A stretch of DNA of 64,000 nt from Bacillus spizizenii TU-B-10 (GTDB lineage: Bacteria > Bacillota > Bacilli > Bacillales > Bacillaceae), in the NCBI RefSeq assembly GCF_000227465.1, contig NC_016047.1, positions 3,514,857 to 3,578,856 of the forward strand, in the 5' to 3' direction. The translations under genes were made by a program, and so were the position numbers. The notes under the pieces are model-generated. The model had not been told where the DNA came from. It saw nothing but the letters and a program-made list of their open reading frames with translations, and searched no databases. The first letter of the stretch is position 1. Each line of letters starts with the position of its first letter. Shown piece after piece: positions 59,025 to 64,000 of this stretch.

Positions 59025-61520
59025 ATGTATTCTGTAATATTTCGCCAAGCAGAAGAGTCCAGCCAGCTTGCTGGAGCAAAAGGCATGAACTTGATTAAAT
59101 TGACCAAACACGGTCTTCCTGTTCCGGACGGGTTTATTATTCAGACGAATGCGCTCGCCCGTTTTATGGAGGATAACCAGCTTCATGAAACTAGCGAAAA
59201 CATCGAAAGCGGGATCATCGCCGGAACGTTTTCTGAAGAACTGAAACATGAGCTGACAAGTTCCTTCTACAAGCTGAGAGAATCATACCAATCCGTTGCC
59301 GTGCGTTCTTCATCTGCCTCAGAAGATTTAGAAGGCGCTTCATTCGCGGGTCAATATGAAACCTACTTAAATATTAAAACAGAGGAAGAGTTTCTCACTA
59401 AAGTGAAAGAATGCTGGGCCTCATTTTTCTCTGGCCGAGTCAGCAGCTATAAGAAAAAAATGAATAACCAAATCGCAGAGCCATTAATGGGAGTTGTCGT
59501 TCAGGGCCTGATCGATTCAGAGGTATCAGGTGTTATTTTCAGCCGTAATCCTGTTACCCATGATGATAGAGAGCTATTAATCAGCGCCAGCTATGGTTTG
59601 GGGGAAGCTGTCGTTTCGGGAAGTGTCACCCCAGACACATTTATAGTCAATAAATCTTCGTTTGAAATTCAGAAAGAAATAGGTGCAAAGGAAATCTATA
59701 TGGAGTCTGCAGCAGAAGGAATCACAGAAAAAGAAACGAGCGAAGATATGCGCAGCCGTTTTTGCCTTGCAGATGAACAAGTAATTGAACTGACTGAAAT
59801 CACGAAAAAAACCGAAGACCTGTACGGATATCCAGTCGATATAGAATTCGGAATCGCTGATCATCAAGTATACCTTCTGCAGGCCCGCCCGATTACAACC
59901 ATTGATCAGGACAAAAAGGAAGCAGAAGAAGAACGCAGCTTCATGATTACAGACGCTGATATGAATGATTTCTGGCTCAACATGGAGTCAAATATTGAAG
60001 GTCCGGTGAGCCCGTTATTTTCATCCTTGATCGTACCGGCATTGGAGTATGGCTTAAAGAAGAGCATGCAAAAGTTTCCGATTGGTGTTGTTGTTGACGA
60101 AGTAAAACTTTATCGCGGGCACATTTATTCCAAAAACCAAGGCGGACAACAGCCACCTTCTAAAGACTGCGGCAAAGAGCTTTTTCCAATATTATCGGAG
60201 CGTATGTATGACATCATCAATCACACATACCTCCCATTTTATATAACGCTTGACCAGCTCACACAAACTGAGCATACTGCAGAAAGTGCACTAGATGCTT
60301 TTCAAAAATTAAAGGCTTTTTATCTCACGGCTTATGAGGAGCACTTCAATATCGTTTTTCCGCAAGTTCTTCTAACAAACAAATTGCAAGCGATGTACCA
60401 ACATATTCAAGGAGAATCCCAAAACGCTCATTTTTACGAGATGCTGACAGGCAAAATGAACAAATCACTGGAAACAGACCGCCGCCTGTGGCTATTTTCT
60501 GTTGAAGTTCAGGAAAACCCGAATCTGCTGTCCATTTTTGAAAACACCAAGCCGGAACAGCTGCAGGAAAAAATGGAACAAACAGATGAGGGCAGACACT
60601 TCCTGAAGAACCTCCTTGAATTTTTACAGGAATACGGATGGCGATCTGTAAAGAGCCATGATCTGATTCAAGAGACCTGGGCAGAAAATCCGTATTATGC
60701 CCTTGCCAATATTCAAAATTATGTCCGCAATGGCTATCATTTTGACAATGAATTTCAGAAAACGAAAGAAAAACGAGAGAAATTATACAATGAATTCTTG
60801 GAAAACATAAATGATCCCGATTTGCGGAAAGAATTTGACCGTTATTATCAGTGGACGTTGAACTCTGCAAATATAAAGGATGATCATCACTTTTATATTG
60901 ACGCCATGCTGGATGCCAAGGCGAGAGTCTTTTTGCTTAAGGTAGGTGAATTGCTGGCGGAAAACGGTGTCATTCAAAATCGTGAAGACCTTTGGTTCTT
61001 ATATGATGATGAAGTGGAAAACGCGCTTCTTCACCCTGTATCCCTGCAAGAAAAGGCTGAAAAACGCAGACAGACCTTTCACGAGTATGAACTTGCTCAA
61101 GCCCCTGCCTATCTCGGCACTCCGACAAAAGAACAGCTCAAAGCTGCAGAAGAAATTGTCGGCGCTGTGATAGAGGATGAAAAAAACACGGAGAATCATA
61201 TTTTTGGCATTGCTGCATCAAGCGGCATTGCAACAGGTCCGGTCAAAATCATTCGGGACGCCAGTGAATTTTCTCAATTCGAGCCTGGGGATGTCCTCGT
61301 TTGCAAAATGACCACACCGCTATGGACCAGCCTGTTCCAAGACGCAAAAGCAATTATTACAGATACAGGCGGCATTTTGTCTCACGCTGCAATCATTGCT
61401 CGCGAATACGGCATTCCCGCCGTTCTCGGCACACGTACAGCAACGGAAAGACTTCGGGACGGTGACATCATCACTGTTGATGGAAGCAACGGCAAAATCA
61501 CAGTTGTCAGCCGGGCCTGA
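59025..61520 (+). CDS. yvkC: YvkC, dikinase-type phosphotransferase with rifampin-phosphotransferase-like domain order
   Basis: An 831-residue protein. The N-terminal ATP-grasp domain (1-300) has GAKGMNLIKLTKHGLPVPDGF, the AVRSSSASEDLEGASFAGQY motif and PVDIEFGIADHQVYLLQARPI. A middle helical domain (about 320-720) resembles no known PEP-binding barrel. A C-terminal swivelling phosphohistidine domain has His787 in DTGGILSHAAIIAREYGI. True PEP synthases carry the His domain in the middle and a PEP barrel at the end. The order here matches rifampin phosphotransferases, though the His is in SHA rather than THG. The start at 59025 is 8 bases after GGGG. Substrate is unproven. First gene of yvkCBA. 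Confidence 0.85.
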   Translation: MYSVIFRQAEESSQLAGAKGMNLIKLTKHGLPVPDGFIIQTNALARFMEDNQLHETSENIESGIIAGTFSEELKHELTSSFYKLRESYQSVAVRSSSASEDLEGASFAGQYETYLNIKTEEEFLTKVKECWASFFSGRVSSYKKKMNNQIAEPLMGVVVQGLIDSEVSGVIFSRNPVTHDDRELLISASYGLGEAVVSGSVTPDTFIVNKSSFEIQKEIGAKEIYMESAAEGITEKETSEDMRSRFCLADEQVIELTEITKKTEDLYGYPVDIEFGIADHQVYLLQARPITTIDQDKKEAEEERSFMITDADMNDFWLNMESNIEGPVSPLFSSLIVPALEYGLKKSMQKFPIGVVVDEVKLYRGHIYSKNQGGQQPPSKDCGKELFPILSERMYDIINHTYLPFYITLDQLTQTEHTAESALDAFQKLKAFYLTAYEEHFNIVFPQVLLTNKLQAMYQHIQGESQNAHFYEMLTGKMNKSLETDRRLWLFSVEVQENPNLLSIFENTKPEQLQEKMEQTDEGRHFLKNLLEFLQEYGWRSVKSHDLIQETWAENPYYALANIQNYVRNGYHFDNEFQKTKEKREKLYNEFLENINDPDLRKEFDRYYQWTLNSANIKDDHHFYIDAMLDAKARVFLLKVGELLAENGVIQNREDLWFLYDDEVENALLHPVSLQEKAEKRRQTFHEYELAQAPAYLGTPTKEQLKAAEEIVGAVIEDEKNTENHIFGIAASSGIATGPVKIIRDASEFSQFEPGDVLVCKMTTPLWTSLFQDAKAIITDTGGILSHAAIIAREYGIPAVLGTRTATERLRDGDIITVDGSNGKITVVSRA

Positions 61521-61596
61521 TGCGTCCTCCCTCTTTCTTATACAAGCGGGGCAGGTGTATACTTGTCCTGCCAGTATATTCGTGAGGTGAAACGTA

Positions 61597-62160
61597 TTGA
61601 GACCGACAAACAAGAGAATCCTTGACGCTGCCATGCAGCTGCTTGTCAAAAAAGGATATCGCGCAACGACTACAAAAGAAATTGCAGAAAAAGCAAATGT
61701 AAGTGAAGCGACGATTTTCAGGAATTTTAAAAACAAACAGGGACTAGTCGAGGCTTTGCTTTCTCAGCATTCTCCAAACAGAAGCAGCATTCTGGAACAA
61801 ACTGAAGGCGATTTGTACAAAGACCTGCTTCATATCGGAACCTGTCTCTTAGAGGAGCTGGAACATAGAAAAGATATCATTAAAATCAGCTTTCGTGAAC
61901 CGGCCATGTTTCAAGATGTCATCAACCACGTAACAGAATATCCCCAATCTATGAAACAGCTATTGGTTGATTATCTCAAAACAATGGGTGAAAAAGGGGT
62001 TATTCAGACAGGAAATGAAGCGGAGCATGCCGACGTGTTTATGTCGATTATTTTCGGTTATTTTATTCACCGTCTCCATTTAGGAGACCGGGTGATTTCA
62101 ATGCCCCAGGAAAAAATGCTGGAGCATAGCACAGCTCTATTTGTCAAAGGAATTTCGTGA
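61597..62160 (+). CDS. yvkB: YvkB, TetR-family regulator
   Basis: A 187-residue TetR-type repressor. The N-terminal helix-turn-helix is KKGYRATTTKEIAEKANVSE and ATIFRNFKNKQGLVEALL; the C-terminal helices form a ligand pocket. The start is TTG, with GAGGTGA about seven bases upstream. It sits between yvkC and yvkA on the same strand, so it probably autoregulates the operon at the palindrome before yvkC. Confidence 0.9.
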   Translation: MRPTNKRILDAAMQLLVKKGYRATTTKEIAEKANVSEATIFRNFKNKQGLVEALLSQHSPNRSSILEQTEGDLYKDLLHIGTCLLEELEHRKDIIKISFREPAMFQDVINHVTEYPQSMKQLLVDYLKTMGEKGVIQTGNEAEHADVFMSIIFGYFIHRLHLGDRVISMPQEKMLEHSTALFVKGIS

Positions 62161-62194
62161 TGAACTCCTTGGCATAACAAAAAGGAGGATCCCA

Positions 62195-63529
62195 ATGAGT
62201 TCAAGAAAAGAATGGGCGCTGATCGTCTCGCTATTATTAGGGGCCATCCTGGTTCCCATTAACTCCACGATGATCGCGGTCGCGCTCTCATCTATATCCC
62301 ATACGTATAACGAGTCCATCGCCAGCATCACTTGGGTGGTTACCGTTTATTTAATCGTGATGGCAGTCACACAGCCGATTGCCGGAAAACTTGGTGACAT
62401 GTACGGTAATAAAACCATGTACTTATGGGGCGTCGGCCTTTTTCTAATCGCGTCCTTAGGCTGCGCACTCTCACCGAGCCTGCTGCTGTTGATTGTCTTT
62501 CGGGCATTGCAGGCTGTCGGCGGCGCACTGCTTACGCCAAACAGCATTGCCATTATCCGTCACGTTGTTTCTGAAAAACGCCTTCCGAAGGTGTTTGGAT
62601 TTTTTGGACTTGGCGCAGGACTTGGGGCAGCACTCGGGCCATTTATTGGCTCTATACTGATTGACAGCTTCAGCTGGCATTCGATTTTTTGGGTCAACAT
62701 CCCATTTCTCGCCATTGCTTTATTTACGGCATTAACCATGTTCCCTCAATATAAAGAAAATAAATCTGACGCGCCACTGGATATTATCGGCTCTGTCTTG
62801 CTTGCAGGCAGCATCGTTTCGATTATCCTGCTGACGAAAAACGAGGCTTCATGGGGCTATGCGGTATACAGTGTATCGATACTTCTTTTTGTCCCGCTTT
62901 TTTTCAGAAGAGAAAAACGCACACAGCACCCAATCATTGATTTTACTCTGTTTAAAAGCTCAACATTTACAAATGCCAATCTATCAGTCTTATTAAGCAA
63001 TCTGATGATGTATGCCGTCTTATTGATCATGCCGTTATTCATGACGAGCCAATTTGGGCTTAATACGTCTAACAGCGGCATGGCGCTCTCTGTATTTTCG
63101 ATATTCATGTCGGCCAGCAACTGGGTCGGCGCCCAGCTCCATCACAAATGGGGAGCAAAAAAAATCATTTTTCTTTCATTTGCCATGATGGCTGGAGCGA
63201 ATCTATTATTTTTGCTGTTAAGCAGCTCACATTCCGTCTTGTTCCTTATGCTCTCTCTTATCCTGGGCGGGCTCGCGTCCGGAGTCGGCCTGACCAGCAT
63301 GCAGGTGTCTTCCCTTGCCACAGTAGACCCCGGCATGTCAGGAGTGGCGTCTGGTATTTTCTCGACCTTCCGTTATTTCGGAAGCATCATTTCATCAGCC
63401 TTAATCGGCCTGATTTCGGGATATCACACCTTATTTATGATTCTCTTTGCTGTATCCATTATTGGCGTTTTTGTTTCATTAGGCATCAAATCTGATGAAA
63501 CGGCACGGATGGAAAAAAACTCAGCATAA
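62195..63529 (+). CDS. yvkA: YvkA, MFS multidrug exporter (DHA2/14-helix type)
   Basis: A 444-residue major facilitator: a first helix with VPINSTMIAVALSSIS, motif A-like GKLGDMYGNKTMYLWG, and motif C-like GLGAGLGAALGPFIGS. These are features of drug:H+ antiporters. AAGGAGG lies 6 bases before the ATG at 62195; an earlier in-frame start overlaps the end of yvkB and has no ribosome-binding site. With a TetR regulator and a kinase-like enzyme this looks like a detoxification operon. Confidence 0.9.
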   Translation: MSSRKEWALIVSLLLGAILVPINSTMIAVALSSISHTYNESIASITWVVTVYLIVMAVTQPIAGKLGDMYGNKTMYLWGVGLFLIASLGCALSPSLLLLIVFRALQAVGGALLTPNSIAIIRHVVSEKRLPKVFGFFGLGAGLGAALGPFIGSILIDSFSWHSIFWVNIPFLAIALFTALTMFPQYKENKSDAPLDIIGSVLLAGSIVSIILLTKNEASWGYAVYSVSILLFVPLFFRREKRTQHPIIDFTLFKSSTFTNANLSVLLSNLMMYAVLLIMPLFMTSQFGLNTSNSGMALSVFSIFMSASNWVGAQLHHKWGAKKIIFLSFAMMAGANLLFLLLSSSHSVLFLMLSLILGGLASGVGLTSMQVSSLATVDPGMSGVASGIFSTFRYFGSIISSALIGLISGYHTLFMILFAVSIIGVFVSLGIKSDETARMEKNSA

Positions 63530-63535
63530 CACAAA

Positions 63536-63579
63536 ACAGCCCGGCACCACATCTTCTCGCGGTGCCGGGCTGTCTTTTA
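63536..63579. terminator. Bidirectional terminator between yvkA and minJ
   Basis: A 13-bp perfect stem (ACAGCCCGGCACC / GGTGCCGGGCTGT) with a 12-nt loop between convergent genes, followed by CTTTTA on the plus strand; the minus-strand tail is weaker (TTTTG). Confidence 0.82.
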
Positions 63580-64000
63580 TGATCCGGACAAAGCGGCTGC
63601 TTCGTCTTCACGGTCATCCTTTACGAAAAGGATACCCAATTCATGATGTTCTCCCTCATAAGAAGCTCGCTGATCAAAACGAATTTCTCCATTCAAACCG
63701 ATAATTTCAAGCTTCACATATGCACGGTTATGCTGGAGCGCTTCATAAAAATCAGAAACATTCTTAACCGGTATGCCATTAACTTTCGTAATGATTTCCC
63801 CGATTTTCAATTCCAGATCCTCAGCAGGTGTGTTTGGTATAATCCCAAGCACCATTAAGCCCTGATCACGTTTCGAGAAATAAAACGGAGCCGCGTTATC
63901 ATTCACCCTTTGCTTAATGGACAGAAAAATACGTCCTAAAACAGCCACACAGACGGCTGCACCCGCAAGCGGCGTCCACAGTAAGCTCGCTGCACCGAGA
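63577..64000 (-). CDS. minJ: MinJ (YvjD), C-terminal PDZ part, cut by window edge
   Basis: The visible 140 residues are the end of a membrane protein. A last helix (WTPLAGAAVCVAVLGRIFLS) is followed by a PDZ domain (GLMVLGIIPNTPAEDLELK, GEIITKVNGIPVKNVSDF, VKLEIIGLNGEIRF). This matches the C-terminus of MinJ, the topological factor bridging DivIVA and MinD at the cell pole and septum. The frame stays open to the window edge. Identity rests on synteny and the helix-PDZ layout. Confidence 0.88.
   Translation of the reverse strand, partial: LGAASLLWTPLAGAAVCVAVLGRIFLSIKQRVNDNAAPFYFSKRDQGLMVLGIIPNTPAEDLELKIGEIITKVNGIPVKNVSDFYEALQHNRAYVKLEIIGLNGEIRFDQRASYEGEHHELGILFVKDDREDEAAALSGS

Noticed and set aside
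60346-60870. 174-codon minus-strand open frame within yvkC
   Set aside because: Antisense to a conserved protein, with no start signal or promoter facing it.
59025-61520. Annotation of yvkC as a pyruvate, water dikinase (PEP synthase)
   Set aside because: The PEP/pyruvate-binding barrel is absent and the catalytic His domain is at the C-terminus, so PEP synthesis is unlikely.
61549-61573. GGCAGG/CCTGCC hairpin between yvkC and yvkB
   Set aside because: Six base pairs with an 11-nt loop and no T-run; may only tune yvkB translation, and could be chance.

Overview
The window is chromosomal DNA of a low-GC, Gram-positive, spore-forming bacterium of the Bacillus subtilis group. Gene content and order match what I remember of the B. 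subtilis segment from mdxR/yvdE to minJ, and almost every protein is recognisable. Several proteins (YvmC N-terminus, CypX, YvkC, PelC) differ from my memory of strain 168 at scattered positions, and one locus that I remember as a fragment in 168 is intact here (a second flagellin gene). I therefore favour a different strain, subspecies or close sister species. No rRNA, tRNA, insertion sequence, prophage or CRISPR array was seen.

Layout. 1-5.7 kb: 3' part of the maltodextrin regulator mdxR, the LOG protein yvdD, yvdC, a SulP transporter plus carbonic anhydrase pair (yvdB-yvdA) and the 2-hydroxyacid dehydrogenase yvcT. 5.8-10.7 kb: the antimicrobial-peptide sensing and detoxification module psdRS-psdAB and a small lipoprotein. 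10.7-15.1 kb: the yvcI-rapZ-glmR-whiA-crh-yvcN operon. 15.4-21.7 kb: trxB, the cell-wall endopeptidase cwlO with a long leader, the TPR protein yvcD and the multidrug exporter bmrA. 21.9-24.9 kb: yvcA-yvcB-yvzA, a lipoprotein and lipase-like accessory module. 25.1-31.6 kb: the complete eight-gene his operon hisZGDBHAFI. 31.8-40.2 kb: yvpB, a frameshifted pelC, the yvoF-ppaX-yvoD-lgt-hprK operon, and nagA-nagB-nagR. 40.3-49 kb: the large secreted phosphoesterase yvnB and the pulcherrimin region (yvnA, yvmC-cypX, pchR-yvmA). 49-58.1 kb: yvlABCD with a sigma-W promoter, yvkN, a second full-length flagellin gene, uvrBA with a LexA box, and csbA. 58.1-64 kb: a broken gene for a small secreted protein, the yvkC-yvkB-yvkA operon and the 3' part of minJ.

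How the genes work together. HPrK, PpaX and Crh belong to carbon catabolite control. GlmR and NagA/B/R sit at the amino-sugar branch point between glycolysis and wall precursors. YvmC and CypX make pulcherriminic acid, while PchR and YvmA control and export it. PsdRS sense lantibiotics and drive PsdAB. UvrA/UvrB are SOS-controlled, YvlABCD is an envelope-stress operon and CsbA is a general-stress gene.

The most noteworthy items are: the intact second flagellin gene, with a good sigma-D promoter match and a leader hairpin carrying a GGA loop next to the Shine-Dalgarno, like the CsrA-controlled hag leader; a textbook promoter with a perfect operator-like palindrome in front of yvkCBA; three matching operator boxes in the pchR/yvmC region and a look-alike before yvnA; a predicted leader structure that could sequester the pelC ribosome-binding site; two genes each broken by an apparent single-base deletion; and the yvcA-yvcB-yvzA module with a GHSLA serine-hydrolase motif.
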